Assembly: GCA_010093485.1 (NCBI GenBank)
Contig: MU001502.1
Location: forward strand, 454,057-518,056
DNA length: 64,000 nt
Source of the DNA: Karstenula rhodostoma CBS 690.94
Taxonomy: Eukaryota > Ascomycota > Dothideomycetes > Pleosporales > Didymosphaeriaceae
Reading direction: 5' to 3'
Positions 1-11,724 of this stretch are shown here, piece after piece. The notes beneath the pieces are model-generated. The model saw only the letters and a program-made list of their open reading frames with translations, did no database searches and was not told the DNA's origin. Position 1 is the first letter of the stretch. Every line of letters starts with the position of its first letter. Made by a program: the position numbers and the translations under genes.

Positions 1-2460
1 TTCGCTTGGGCCACAGTGCGGGAGATGTTGGCGAATAGTCGCACCTGTTCGTCGCGCGGTAGCGACACAAAGACATCGGTGCTGTTTGGTCTAGGGGCTG
101 TTCCAGGACCCGCAATTCGTAGAAGCAACGCGGTGAAGTGTAGAACGCCATTGAAGTCTGGTAAGGCCTCGCAGAAATTGATACACATGCGCAAAATGTC
201 CAGCTTCAGGCTAAGGCTTCCGAACGATCTGAGCGAAGCTATCCGTAGGATCTCTTTTACTGCATCCTGGCTTTGTTTCCCAGGCACAGTTCCACTTGCG
301 CCGTTTGATAGCGAAGGTAGCACAGTTGAGTTGAAGGTGGCTCTTGTATCGGGTATCCCGTAAACACGTCCCAGCAAGCCTAGGAATTCATCGATTCCGT
401 TTTCAATTTCGCCTTCTCCCAGATGAAGAGCACCTGCTCCAGAATTGCTTCCACCAACCATATTGAGAGCAGCGAGACCCGCAGCGGGGTGCACTCCCAT
501 TTCCGCTGCACCGACCTTTCGGGCTTGCACCAGGCCTGGTATTAGGGATGTGATGAATTCTCTCATTACAACAGCCTTCTTTCTTTGGAGCTCCAGTGAC
601 GATAGTACCGACGCTACGCCGGCCAGCACTACCACTCTATCCGTGGGACTCATTCCGGAACTTTCTGGTGGGCCCGGTAACGCGCGAAAAAGCATCGCAG
701 CGATATCGTTTCTTGTAGGATTAACCGCAAGCCGTGGTACAGAAAGCCGTGGTTTCTGCCGGAATGGATTGTTCTCAACTAGGTGCTGCAGGGCATCATA
801 GTCCAAGTAGCCTGCGGATAGGTTCATGGCGGCTAGAAGCTTGGAGAAGCGTATAACACATTCTGAGAAAGCAAGTGGCGGAAGGGATTCTCCGACAAAA
901 TTCGACGCTCGCGTATATGTGTTCAAGATCATATTCACTAGGTCGGGAAGCAGGGTGTTGAGGCTCTCAAGAGCGGCTTCGTGGGTGGAGTTTCTTGCTG
1001 CAGTTGGAGAGGTGATATCGGCTATACTGCCAGCAGGAGTATGCTGGGGTGATTTGGTGCTTGATGATTTGTCGTATGAGGGATAGCAGATTTGAGGGAT
1101 CTAACGAAGAGTCAACGCCAGTCTGTACGGAGATGTAGAGCTACCAACCTGGAAGTCCATGCCTGACCATGCGAACAACAAAAGGCAGACCATGATATTT
1201 TCCAAAGCTTTTGCATGCCACAAGTGATCACTGAATGTCCGTGCTTGCGTGGCTGCCTCGGTGAGTTCTTTTAAAGCATCATGCCACTGCCCAGCGCATA
1301 GGTATAATGTGCCTATTATCACACCTACACGCCCGCGTCCTTTGTTGCGCGCCCTCTCACCGGCACCACCAGAACCAAAACCATGGATGGAAACTCGATC
1401 CGCGCTGCGATCTCTTCCTGCGCTCTTTGGTTTTGATGAGTTGCTCGTTGTTCGATGTAGAGTATTGGCGGCGTCAAGACCCGAGATCTCATCGAAGGTT
1501 GTTGGAGGGGTGCGAGCTCCTTGGGTTACAGGAGATGTTGCTCTGGAATCATCGGTTGACAGCGAGCTCCCAGAAGCAGATGGTAGCACAGGCATGGACA
1601 TTCGATGCGAGTCTTTCTGGTTCGCCGATGTGGGTGATTCAGGTCTACTCGACACAGGAGTTTGCGAATTCCTTCGGGAAAACAGAGACGATGAAGGGTC
1701 TGGATTAGCCCAGCTAGGCACGTTGTCGGCGTTTCCAGTTTGAGATGCCGGTGAGGCTATAGTAGGTAAGACTTGGATCGATCTAGCCAAGGTGGTCATC
1801 TCGGCCAACAATGTCGCAGTGAGATCGCACATTAGCGTCTTCATCGTTGTCATCTTAACTTGGGGTGCCGGGGGCACAAGGAATGTTTCCGGTGGGAGCT
1901 GGGGATGTAGCTCCGGAGACATGCAGTCAAACAACATTAGACTGTGTAAATAGGCCCTCGGAAACTGCTCTCGTAAATCGTCCACGGAGGATGCAATATC
2001 TTCTTCACTGTCATCTTGCAGGCCGGTCTTCGATTGCGCGGCATCCTGTTCTGTCTCTGTCTCGGCACGTGACCGATGAAGCCACGGATACTCTGAGGCG
2101 TCGGCAATGCCAATGATCAAGAGGGGTTCGCGAAATTGCTCAAAGGGAGACAGTGACAAATGTGATGGGGGCGGTAGTGACGTCGACAAGTCATATAAAA
2201 GGGTGCCGTTGGGGAATGCTAGGGGTGAGAACATATCTGTGCAATGCCAAGATCAGCGACTGAGTGGGTGTCCGCGTTGCGAGATGGGTCGTACTCCTAT
2301 CTGGCCGAGGATCGGGACTGATGTCTCCAAGGCGCACCATGCAATGTGGCTGCAGGAATTCGACAAAGTTTAGGAAACGTGAGCGCTTGATACGGCCGAC
2401 GGGCAGCAGGAGAGCCCGTATGCGCGCAGGCGCAATGGGTGAGAGAGGGTCGACCGCCAT
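1..2460 (-). CDS. trs120: TRAPPII complex subunit Trs120 (TRAPPC9 family), 3' end beyond window
   Basis: Trs120 is a scaffold subunit of TRAPPII, the Golgi complex that activates Rab11/Ypt31-type GTPases in late secretory traffic. Three exons are visible: 2460-2295, 2236-1149 and 1100 to the window edge. The first join restores the family N-terminus, with a start like MAVDPLSPIAPARIRALLLP, then RPDRN followed by MFSPLAFPNG; the second joins GMDFQ to IPQICYPSYD. Introns are 58 bp (GTACGA...CACAG) and 48 bp (GTTGGT...TTAG). About 784 residues are present, roughly the N-terminal half of the usual protein. A serine/proline-rich insert lies near residues 190-270. The ATG at 2460 is preferred over upstream in-frame codons because the family begins with this motif. 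Identification rests on recalled family similarity; the exon phases agree throughout. Confidence 0.9.
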
Positions 2461-2986
2461 CGTCGCCACATGGAGACCCAAAGGCCGTCACGGCCGGAGA
2501 ACTGGATTCTATTGTAGTGAAGTCGTTGGGCGCACAAGTATCGGCATGTTTCGTCGGATTCTGGACAGTGTAAAGGTCGCACGCAAACGTGACGATGCGA
2601 GGTTCGAGCGCTGACCCACTGCCAAGCTTCTGGCGCTATTCCCGATCCGCCACGCAAAACAACACGGTCCAAGCACGGGGGCGGTGACCAACAGAATTCA
2701 CTTGGTTGACCACATCCAACCCACATGACCTTTCTTTTAGTTTTCATTTGCGGTTTGCATAGCGAGGGCTTAGACAGGCGTCATATTTTAAAAGGTCGCC
2801 TCAACGTCGGTTCTTCTGTGTTCTGTCGCTTGCCCTGCTTCGCCACCTAGGCTTCAAGCGCAACGTCAGCCGTCTATCTCACGCAGCATTGCTCTATTCC
2901 TTCGGCCTCAACGTCCCATACATCTATTGTTGCCTTGGGCGCTTGGCCCATTCGATCCTCATAAAGATACGCCCAAGGTTCCCACG
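2461..2986. promoter_or_regulatory. Divergent intergenic region between trs120 and the GHKL-ATPase gene
   Basis: Both flanking genes are transcribed outward from this 526-bp stretch, so it should hold both promoters. An AT-rich patch (tattttaaaa) at about 2785 is a possible TATA-like element for the rightward gene, about 200 bp before its ATG. Pyrimidine-rich sequence follows at 2810-2930. No other element was recognised. Confidence 0.5.
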
Positions 2987-5900
2987 ATGGCGGGAGTCGA
3001 CTTTGCGCGGCTGCGCAACCAGACCATGGCCGATGGCCAGGATTCTGAGGTCACCGTGAACACCAGGGCGCTTATAGACAAGGTGCTGGCCCGGTATTCC
3101 AGCGAGCACACGACCTTACGAGAGTTGATCCAGAATGCTTCCGACGCCGGCGCAACCACCGTCGTCATCAAATTCGAGACGGACCCGTCTCTCGAAGTCC
3201 CCACACCACAAGGCTCAGACAAGTCCATATTATTGAAGCACATCATCCAACAGCACACCCTGAAGCGGCTGATTGTTACCAATAACGGGCAGCCATTCAC
3301 AGCAGCAGACTGGAGTCGCCTGAAAAGTATCGCCGATGGAAATCCTGACGAGACGAAGATCGGTGCATTTGGTGTTGGGTTCTACAGTGTGTTCGCTGAC
3401 TGTGATGAACCTTTTGTGGTCTCTGGGGACAGGACCATGGCCTTCTACTGGAAGGGAAACACATTATCCACGAAAGTCGCAAGTGTCCCACAGGAACACC
3501 GAACATCCAACACAACATTCTCACTGGACTATCGGCAGGCTGATCTATCCTCTCCGTCGTACAACCCAGCGAAAGTTCCAAACCTGCCCACACTGTGCCA
3601 GTTTCTGGCTACCAGTCTAACCTTCGTGGGTTTACAGTCTCTCGAACTTCACGTCGATGACCACAAGGTTGCTTCTTTTACCAAGAAAACTTCCCCATCC
3701 GCGGATTTGGCGGTTCCCAGAGGATTAAAGACAGAAACGGACGGAGGATTCATGCGCGTTGCCAAAGTTGCTCAACAGCATTCTCAAATCGATGCGGAGT
3801 GGAGTAACGTGATCGCATCAGCCCAAAATCCACCGAAGCGGGCAGCTGAAATGGTTCAAACCGAAGTGCGGAATGCGGGTACGGCTTTGAAGAGCTTTTT
3901 CTCTAAATTCTCGGCACCCGCACCGAAAGCGAGCAAACCGGCACTCACAGCGAGGGCACCGGATACGTCTTCGAACGAATTTAATGACATCGCTGGAGAA
4001 TCAACCGGAGTCATCTTCCTTCAGGTCTGCACCGTTGAGGTCGATACTCGTGTAGCAAAGAGCTTTGCGGCAGAGATCGAGCGTGCTACTAAGAAACCAC
4101 CACCCCGAAAAACGCGAATTGCCCTGTTAACTTCCCCATACCAAGACCCTACTATACCATTAACTACGGGCACCGGAAACACAGCGGACCTGGCCGAGAA
4201 ATTGTTTTCAGAGGTCCTCCCCACGACAACAGGAAGAATTTTCATCGGGTTTCCTACTGCACAGACAACTGGAGTCCTTGCACACGTTTCCGCACCTTCA
4301 CTCATTCCCACGGTGGAGCGTGAAAACGTGGACTTGAATGCCCGCTACATATCTCAATGGAACATCGAATTGCTCCGTGTGGCTGGGCTGGCTTGCCGCA
4401 TTCTGTACGCCTCGGATATGGCCGACATCCAGAGACGATATGGCAACGAGCCAATGGACAATTTAGTTCAACGGGCTATCTATGTGTTTCAGCAATTTAC
4501 TTCAAACGCTTCGCATCCTTCGACTTTGCTCGGGGAAAAGATCGAAGAGGCGTTTTGGAGTTGTTCTAAGGAGCGCTCCATCGAGATGCTTTCTTCCAGA
4601 GGCGTCATGGCAAGCAAGCTAGTGCGGATGCCTGCGGAGACTCTGAGCTTCTTAGGAGAAGTACCTATGGTGCCTCAGGACCTAGCTACCAAAGCCTACA
4701 AGTTCATGGTGGCCCTACACCAACGTGGTTTTATCTCTGAACTGACCATGGCGGATATCCGAGAGGGGCTTGAAAGTCGAGCTTTGACGGAAGATGAGCT
4801 GGCTGAATTCCTCAAATGGTCTGGAGCGAAGCTGGAGAGCAACGAGATTGACAAGAGTGGTGTTCGTAGCCTCTTCGAGATTACGGTGGCAAACATCGAT
4901 ATCAGTACCGACCATAATTCAGGAAGGATACTCGCGTTAGGCGACGTAAGCACGTACATCAATACGGCCAGGATCTCTCCCACGCTTCCTGTACCCGTGG
5001 ATACAATTCCCTTCGCTTTTTCTAAATCTATACCAACTAAGCAGCTACAAATGTTCGGGTGGATCGAGTTGTCGATGGTACGCTGGTTGCGACACATGAC
5101 GGCCGTGCCCCAGCTTCAAGAATTCCAGTCCTCGGAGAAGGTTGCTACGCAAGTACTCAGCCTTACCGCAAAATGCTGGGATCAGCTCGATGGGTCCTCC
5201 AAGGAAGCTGTTGTTCATATCCTGAGCCCTCACACCATCATGCCCACCAAGACAGGCATGCAGAAACCGGAAGCATCCTACTTTCCCACAGTCAAACTCT
5301 TCGACGACCTTCCTACAGTGAAAGCTTTCCCAGGCTCAAAGGAAAAGTTCCTTGCAGCTTTGGGTGTGAGGAAGACAGTCGAGCTTTCAGTGGTATTCGA
5401 TCGCATGCGAAATCAAGATTCCAAGTCACCATCCGAGAAAGCCTCGTGGAACCATGCCGATCTTATTCGATACTTTGCTTCGGTCCTAGATGAGATGCCG
5501 AAGAAAGACCTGGAACGATTGAAGGATACGCCGTTTTTGCCTGGCGAAGGAGCACCAGTGCAACATGGCCAGCTATTCAAGGCGTCGGATCTGTACGCAC
5601 CGGACCAAGCTATATTGTCAATGGGACTTGTCCAAGTCAAGCTCCCGTTTGAGTTCAAACAGAATGTCCGCGAGGGAACGCTGTTACTGGCACTTGGGCT
5701 GAAGCAGTGGCCTGACTCCATAGTCCTCGCAAACATCATGCACAAGGCTGGTCAAGCGAACAACAAGCCGCTTTACGCTACTGTTATGAACTATTTCATA
5801 CAGAACCACTACAAGCATGGTTATGCTTCCGAAGCAAAGAAACTTGCGGCGCTCTCTCTTCCCATTCTGCCTACAGAGCAAGCCCCTTGGCCCACGTTAG

Positions 5901-8173
5901 TAGGGCCCTTCCAATGCTATACAAACGAACGCGCTTCCTGCCTGGGGTACGCCATCCTTAGAGCCGATCTACGACCGCATGCTGAAAAGTTTGGTGTTCA
6001 ACACAATCCGGACATCCAAGATTGTGTGCAGCGGCTGATCAAGGCGCCACCAAAGACAAGACTCGATGCCGAGATGCAATTCAGCTACTTTGCCAGTAGG
6101 TCAGGAGAGCTAGACCAACGGCGACAGTTGTTGACCAACATCTCGTCGGCGCACATCGTTCCTGTCTTCCGGAAGTACTACCTTGAGCCAACCTCCGCCG
6201 GCTTCGAAGATCGCAAGAGAACTCAATCGGGAAAAACCGAGATGCGACTCCACCACCACGACCCTCCGGAAACAGTGTTCGTCGGCCAAGATCAAGAATG
6301 GCAGGGCATCTTGGATTACGTTCAGTACGGTGCTGAAGCGACTAATTTTCTCCTGAAAGCTGGAGCCAAACACGAGCCCAGCAGCCCTGATCTAGCCTAT
6401 CTTATGTGCCAAAACCCCGTCCGCTTTCTGAACAAGATCGGGCAGGAACGTTACCTAGATCTTCTTCGCAAATTGGCCACCCAAGCCGATACCCTCTGGA
6501 AGGACAAAGAGCTTGCCAAGACATTGGCGGGTTCTCGCATCCTATTGGGTTACCGCGACATAAGAGACGAGAAGAAAAGCCTTGCGGCTGCGCAAGAGGA
6601 TAATCTGGACGACCTGGATGAGCCGGGCGTATCGCGCGAATGGTCCCTCAACAGTGCCAATGAGGTTGTGATCATCGATGATATCAACTTCTTTTTCAGA
6701 TTCCGCGACTACATCATCGCGGCCCCCCAAGAAGAAGCACTCGAAGAATTCTATACTCGATTCGGGGTGACGAAAATCTCGGAACAAGTAAAAGAGGAGC
6801 AGCGCATTGGTAATTTGACCCGCGACCAGAGCGTGGCTCACCGCTTACGCAACGACATCCTTGAGCGCACCAGGCTCTTCCTACACGAGTATGAGCGAGA
6901 CGCATCGTCAAAGAGCATACGTCACGATACGAAGTGGCTTGGCTCGAACATGAAGGTTGAATGCGTGTCGGACATCTCTATCCGCTACTCACTGTCGGAG
7001 CGAGCAGCCACGTCTTTTCGACGCACTGCCTACCTCAGTCGGAAACGTGGCATGGCGACGATCCTATATGTTACACCAAAATACGACGTCTACGAGGTCA
7101 GCAGCCAGCTAATTCGTATTCTTATCAAGAAGCCGAAGCAGAATGACTCCATCGCCCTCGAGCGGATTCTCACCGAGCCCCTCAGACGCCTGCAAGAGAA
7201 AGGCATCAACGTCGAACGCATTTTGCGGAAAAAAGAGCACGAAGCTCGAATCGCAAGGCAACAGGAGCTAGAACGCGAGTACGAGGAGCAGCAACGTGCC
7301 GTAGAGCAAGCCAAGCAAGGCGCCGTGGAGAAGCCAGCTCTGCCAGCTCCACCCAGCACAACGGCGCCCCCCGAAACACCCGAGAAGCCAAAGGAGAAAG
7401 GCATGCCGGGATCCTTTGGCAGCCCGGACGTCGACGAATCCGGCGGCGCCGACCACGCGCACGACAACACGCTGCGCCCCCCAGAGAAGAGCCTCATCAA
7501 CCAATGGGCCAAGAAGCTCGGCTTCAAGAACGCGCCCACAGCACCCACAGACGTCGGCCAAATCACAAAAGAAAACAACCAAGTGACGAAAAACAACATC
7601 CAAAACGCCATCCAAGACTGCCGCCCCATCAACCAGCAAAACATCAATTCAAAACACCACCAAGACCCACCGACCGAGCTCGACAAAGGCGGCTACTGCA
7701 CCGACGAGCAGTGGGAGAACCTCCACAAAGCCTTCTCGATCCCCTACTCCGGACGCCACGTCGACATCTTCTACGGCCGCGACCACGCCGAGGCGCTGGC
7801 AGACATCCAGCCATCGCTGGCCCTCTTCCTCCCGCTCATCTTCGGCCTCGCCGCCCTCTTCGGCGTCAACCCCGCGGCTGTCAGCATCTTCCTCGACAAG
7901 CAGAGCCGCACTATCGCCTTCAACCAGAACCGCGCGCTTTTCTTTAACATGGGCTGGTTCATGCAGATGCATGCCGCCGAGTACAACACACCCGCTGGCA
8001 GGGCCCGCGCCCTCGATAGCTGGTTCTTGACGTTTTGCCATGAGCTCGCGCATAATCTTGTTGGCGATCATAATGCGCGGTTTATTTGGTATCAGACGCA
8101 GATTGCGATTGAGTATGGGCAGGGGTTTCGGGGGGTGCTGGAGCGGTTTGTGCGGGATGTGGAGGTGGAGTAG
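2987..8173 (+). CDS. Large GHKL/HSP90-type ATPase-domain protein (sacsin-like N-terminus, DUF3684-type), 1728 aa
   Basis: A single 1728-codon exon. The N-terminus has a histidine-kinase/HSP90-like ATP-binding fold: the N-box LRELIQNASDAG at about residues 42-53 and the glycine-rich lid IGAFGVGFYSVF at about 125-136, as in sacsin and HSP90. The long middle matches the fungal DUF3684 type as I recall it, with no enzyme motif recognised. A charged coiled segment rich in E, K and Q (about 1410-1450) and a P/E-rich linker precede a C-terminal domain ending in a HELAHNLVGDH motif (about 1683-1693), which has the three-histidine spacing of zinc metallopeptidases. The upstream open frame begins at a TTG (2927); the ATG at 2987 fits the family start MAGVDFARLR. 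A chaperone-like or signalling ATPase role is inferred; no substrate can be named. Confidence 0.85.
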   Translation: MAGVDFARLRNQTMADGQDSEVTVNTRALIDKVLARYSSEHTTLRELIQNASDAGATTVVIKFETDPSLEVPTPQGSDKSILLKHIIQQHTLKRLIVTNNGQPFTAADWSRLKSIADGNPDETKIGAFGVGFYSVFADCDEPFVVSGDRTMAFYWKGNTLSTKVASVPQEHRTSNTTFSLDYRQADLSSPSYNPAKVPNLPTLCQFLATSLTFVGLQSLELHVDDHKVASFTKKTSPSADLAVPRGLKTETDGGFMRVAKVAQQHSQIDAEWSNVIASAQNPPKRAAEMVQTEVRNAGTALKSFFSKFSAPAPKASKPALTARAPDTSSNEFNDIAGESTGVIFLQVCTVEVDTRVAKSFAAEIERATKKPPPRKTRIALLTSPYQDPTIPLTTGTGNTADLAEKLFSEVLPTTTGRIFIGFPTAQTTGVLAHVSAPSLIPTVERENVDLNARYISQWNIELLRVAGLACRILYASDMADIQRRYGNEPMDNLVQRAIYVFQQFTSNASHPSTLLGEKIEEAFWSCSKERSIEMLSSRGVMASKLVRMPAETLSFLGEVPMVPQDLATKAYKFMVALHQRGFISELTMADIREGLESRALTEDELAEFLKWSGAKLESNEIDKSGVRSLFEITVANIDISTDHNSGRILALGDVSTYINTARISPTLPVPVDTIPFAFSKSIPTKQLQMFGWIELSMVRWLRHMTAVPQLQEFQSSEKVATQVLSLTAKCWDQLDGSSKEAVVHILSPHTIMPTKTGMQKPEASYFPTVKLFDDLPTVKAFPGSKEKFLAALGVRKTVELSVVFDRMRNQDSKSPSEKASWNHADLIRYFASVLDEMPKKDLERLKDTPFLPGEGAPVQHGQLFKASDLYAPDQAILSMGLVQVKLPFEFKQNVREGTLLLALGLKQWPDSIVLANIMHKAGQANNKPLYATVMNYFIQNHYKHGYASEAKKLAALSLPILPTEQAPWPTLVGPFQCYTNERASCLGYAILRADLRPHAEKFGVQHNPDIQDCVQRLIKAPPKTRLDAEMQFSYFASRSGELDQRRQLLTNISSAHIVPVFRKYYLEPTSAGFEDRKRTQSGKTEMRLHHHDPPETVFVGQDQEWQGILDYVQYGAEATNFLLKAGAKHEPSSPDLAYLMCQNPVRFLNKIGQERYLDLLRKLATQADTLWKDKELAKTLAGSRILLGYRDIRDEKKSLAAAQEDNLDDLDEPGVSREWSLNSANEVVIIDDINFFFRFRDYIIAAPQEEALEEFYTRFGVTKISEQVKEEQRIGNLTRDQSVAHRLRNDILERTRLFLHEYERDASSKSIRHDTKWLGSNMKVECVSDISIRYSLSERAATSFRRTAYLSRKRGMATILYVTPKYDVYEVSSQLIRILIKKPKQNDSIALERILTEPLRRLQEKGINVERILRKKEHEARIARQQELEREYEEQQRAVEQAKQGAVEKPALPAPPSTTAPPETPEKPKEKGMPGSFGSPDVDESGGADHAHDNTLRPPEKSLINQWAKKLGFKNAPTAPTDVGQITKENNQVTKNNIQNAIQDCRPINQQNINSKHHQDPPTELDKGGYCTDEQWENLHKAFSIPYSGRHVDIFYGRDHAEALADIQPSLALFLPLIFGLAALFGVNPAAVSIFLDKQSRTIAFNQNRALFFNMGWFMQMHAAEYNTPAGRARALDSWFLTFCHELAHNLVGDHNARFIWYQTQIAIEYGQGFRGVLERFVRDVEVE

Positions 8174-8600
8174 GGTGGGGTTGTGGCGGGTTGGGTTGGG
8201 CTAGGTGGTGGGCGTTGCATGTGTGGATTGTGTTTCGATGCGATGGACTTTTGGGGTTGGGGAGGGACATTCTGCATTGGAGTGATAATAGACGTGTGGG
8301 GGTTGGGCTAGCTTCACTCAAGTCATTATTTGTTTCTGGTCTTGAATTGTGTGGGCTTTTTTTTTTTTTTTTTTTTTTCCGTTTCGATAATGTAGCTAGC
8401 TCAACGTAACAATCGCCTCCCCCAGAAAAACAAATGATAACGCGACATCCTCCGGCTGGTCAATCTCGCACCTACAACGGTATAAAAAAACTAAATCGTA
8501 TTCCATTTAGTCGCTACAACCCATCTTAAACTACATCAATTCACTCTGTAGGTAGATTTAAAGCTCTCTGTAGACTCGGGTCTAAAACCCGGTAGCCCCA
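8174..8600. other. Convergent intergenic region with a 22-T tract
   Basis: This lies between two converging genes. A run of 22 T residues spans 8357-8378; on the plus strand it sits about 185 bp past the GHKL gene stop. GT-rich sequence precedes it. No coding signal was seen. Confidence 0.5.
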
Positions 8601-10443
8601 TCACAATTCCTCCATCTCCCCATACTCGTCCCAGCGCGTGGCCTTGACCTTATCCATGCCATGCGTATGTCGCAGGTTGCACGTATCAGGGAACGGGCAC
8701 CAACCCTGGTCGCGCTCAAACGAGCACTGGTGGCCCAAGTCTAGCATTTGTCAGTCACCAAGTCAACCTCGCAACCACAAAAAGCGTGCAGGCTTACAGC
8801 AGCTGACATTCTGACAATAGCGGTCCTTGCAAGCCAGACTCCTGGTCTTGTACCGCAGCGCGATCAAGCCCGCATTCGAGAGCTTGGGCTCATGCTGAAA
8901 GTGGCAGTTGGCGCCGTTCGTGCACTTTCCGTTATTGAGGTGCCAGTGGTTGCACAGGTTCTTGCCGGAGCGTTTCATGCGCGCTTCGATGGCCTCGTAG
9001 GCGGCCTTGTCTTTGGGCGGCAGGGGCTCGTCCAGGCGCTGTTCTTCTTTATTGTAGTATGCCCATTTCTTGTTGGACTTGGACTTAGGTGCAATGGATA
9101 TTTTCTCAGTAGGTGGGACGCCGTTCTTCTTACCGACGGCGGCCCAGGACGCATCGGTGGGCTCGGGGGTTGAGTTAGTCGCTGCGAGCGAGGAAGCAGT
9201 CGTAGCAGGCGATGACATAGTGGGTGTGTCACGGGGGTTATTGCTAACTGGAAAACCTGGTGGGGCAGACGGAAAGCCGGGAGGAGGGTTGGTGAAGCCA
9301 GGTGCTGGTACGGGATCCGTCAAAGTCCTAGTGACGGGCGTGACGAATGCAGATACTGGCGGCTGCATCGGTGCGGAAATATTGGGCTGAATTAGTGCGT
9401 GGGAACGCGACACGGTGTAGCCATACTCTGGCAACTCTGTGTTTCTGAATACGTTGTCAAAGCGAGTTCGCCGGAAGTTGGGCAGCTCGGTAAATCCCCT
9501 CCAGGCAGGCGTCGACTCAAGAAGCGTAATGCGTGCGGCTTTAGCGGCATGGTGCTTATACTGATCAAGGTTAAGAACGTAGCCTGCATCGTGGCAACCT
9601 CCAAAGATGATATGCCGGCAGGTTGGATTATCACTGAATGTTCGGAGCATTTCTGTACTATCGTCAGCATCCGTGATTGGATGAGACGGAAGAAGACACA
9701 TACCTTTGATCTTGTGGTCTGCACGTTCCTTACCTTGACCTACATCAACAATAGTAAAAAGAGATTGATTGAGTGAAAAGCCTTGGGCGAATGTTCGCAA
9801 ATCAGATGGCTTTTCGATCAGACCGACGGAGGCCAGCTTTTGCGCCAGCTTGTCGAGGCTCACATAGATCTGTACCATGATAGGCCAATTTCCAGAGTTG
9901 CCATATAACGATGTAATATGGTCGCGAATGGCATGCTGAAGCCTAGAAGCAGCTTCAGAGCCGCCATCGCTCCCGGCGGCTCGCAGCAAGGCGTCCTGAA
10001 ACTGTGACGTATTAGACGGCGAGAACCACAACGGTAGTCGAAAGGGTGGGCAAGACGACTTACGATAACTCCGTCTCCATCAATTAATGCTAGGACAAAT
10101 GAATGGTCTTCCTGTGGAACGTCAGCTGGGGCTGGGGCGCACAAGGCAGAATGACAACTCACCAATTCGTGTCTGGTCTCGGCCACCTCGCGCTGCATCT
10201 GATTTACCGACTGCTGATAGCTGCGCCTTATTTCCCTCTCGGAGGCATAATCATTGTTCAAAGTCTCGTACTCTTCTAGCAAAGCAGTATACCTTTCGAG
10301 CATATCCTACCAGAGACGATCAGGTGGGGGCAAACTAAATCGTGAAGGGAATGGCTTACCGCAAAGAGTTTCTGGCGTGCGTCGTCCGAGGCTTGAAAGT
10401 CTCGCATCTGCGCAGCGAAATCGGTGGTATTGAAGTCGGACAT
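8601..10443 (-). CDS. CCCH-type tandem zinc-finger protein, 522 aa, six exons
   Basis: Exons are 10443-10360, 10306-10163, 10111-10064, 10001-9704, 9652-8798 and 8740-8601, summing to 523 codons with all phases consistent. Introns are 51-62 bp. The N-terminus is a coiled coil (about residues 30-75), followed by a conserved domain starting VLALIDGDGVIFQDALL, seen in a fungal family of CCCH proteins. A P/S-rich linker leads to one zinc finger (C-x9-C-x5-C-x3-H, in LCNHWHLNNGKC). The last join restores a second cysteine-rich finger ending C-x8-C-x5-C-x3-H (CPFPDTCNLRH) followed by HTHGMDK. RNA binding is the usual role of such fingers, but the target is unknown. The MSDF start is chosen over an ATG six codons upstream because of position only. 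Confidence 0.85.
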
Positions 10444-11489
10444 GGCGCTAAGACTAACCATGTTTATCTCGTCGTGGGAAATTGTATAGAGGTTGACGTT
10501 GAGCACGAGGTGGCAGGCAATTCTCCCCGGGTGCTTGAGGCAGCAAGCTGAGCTGCAAGCGAAAGATCGCTGAGGCGCTAGTTACATAAGTCGTAGCCGC
10601 GCGCTTGTCGCATCGAATACACGAGCGTCTTCGACAGTGACATGGAAATCCACGAAGCTTCACTGTGTTTCGGGGGCGTGAATTCAAATGGTTCTGCTAC
10701 AGGGTCAGATGTCGTTTTTGATATACACACACGTGCATAATATTCAGTGGACATGTTGGAAGGTGGTCCAGTTGATTGCACAGAAAGCAAAGTCATGCTA
10801 TGTTAAACCCTTTTTTATTGTTGTAACAACCGCCCTCTGTCGACCATAGTCACGGAAGAGTACACTCGCACTGGAATCCCTCTTACTCCCAATACGTAGG
10901 ATGAAGGTCAGTTCTACTCATCGTAACCGCAGTACCTCATATAAAGCTGCAGCCTTCACCGGAGACAAACAACCAACCTAGACCGCATCAGACCAGAACC
11001 GTGTTGGATGCTCCCATTACTGGCCCACAAGCTCGCGTCCACGCATCTCTAGCTGCGACGTGCCCCATCCATGACAGCCCTGTAGGTATACCTCAGCCTC
11101 GCGCCGAGACTGACAAATGCCCCCTCCGCAGCCCCCACAACACGCTGCTCGCATTCCGAAACGACCCATAAGCCTGCTATAGAATCAGGGATTACCAAGC
11201 CTCGCCTCTGGCTCTATCCCGCGCGCGACGTCCGTAAGCAAATGGCTTGTGGAGGACGGGTGCTTTCTCATTCTCCGACGCGGCGTTCGGGATCTGCAGC
11301 ACCCCAACCGCCGCTAGCCACAATACCCCTCAGCATCATATCGCATTCGTTACGCGCCCCACCATGATGCCGGGAATAGTAAGAACGCTGTCGCGGGATT
11401 CCGGCGTTAGAGAGGGGCGCTGGGTGCTATATAAGTGAGCGCGGCGCAGACGAGAGGTAGCCATCCCGTTGTCGCTGTTGCTGTAGTTC
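10444..11489. promoter_or_regulatory. Divergent intergenic region between the CCCH gene and the GST gene
   Basis: About 1 kb without a convincing gene. It should carry the promoters of the CCCH gene (leftward) and the GST gene (rightward). Short open frames here lack splice or family support. Confidence 0.5.
11428..11435 (+). promoter_or_regulatory. Candidate TATA box of the GST gene
   Basis: TATATAAG lies 55 bp before the upstream ATG at 11490 and about 290 bp before the ATG at 11725. Its spacing suits a transcript that includes the upstream ATG. Confidence 0.45.
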
Positions 11490-11724
11490 ATGCTCACTAG
11501 AAGATTGCGGTCTGCCATTGTTTTTGCGCTGTGTACTGGTATACCGCAGCAGAGAGTCCTGCAAAGAATCGATGTAAGTGCCACGCTCTTTGTGGTGGAT
11601 CAGAGTCAGGATGATGCTGCGGGGCTTCCATCTCTTTCACTGCCCATTGTGCTCGCCGGCCTCTGCACATGTACTTACGAACACGCAGCCCTTCCGTCTC
11701 TTCACCCGCACATACTCCTCCACC
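11490..11724 (+). other. Candidate alternative 5' exon adding a mitochondrial leader to the GST
   Basis: An ATG at 11490 opens 28 codons ending exactly at GAT|GTAAGT (11573). An acceptor CACGCAG ends at 11688, and the sequence then reads 12 codons without a stop into the GST ATG at 11725, in phase. The resulting 40-residue extension begins MLTRRLRSA, is rich in R, L, S and T with a single acidic residue, and ends RTYSST, which is typical of matrix-targeting presequences. Splice sites, phase and composition are seen; targeting is inferred. It could instead be an untranslated leader intron. Confidence 0.5.

Noticed and set aside
2927..2986. Upstream start of the GHKL-ATPase protein
   Set aside because: The frame opens at TTG, not ATG; the first ATG (2987) fits the family N-terminus.
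7090..8071. Several minus-strand open frames of 120-198 codons
   Set aside because: Antisense to the GHKL-ATPase gene's 3' part; S/C/L- and V/E-rich translations without family support.
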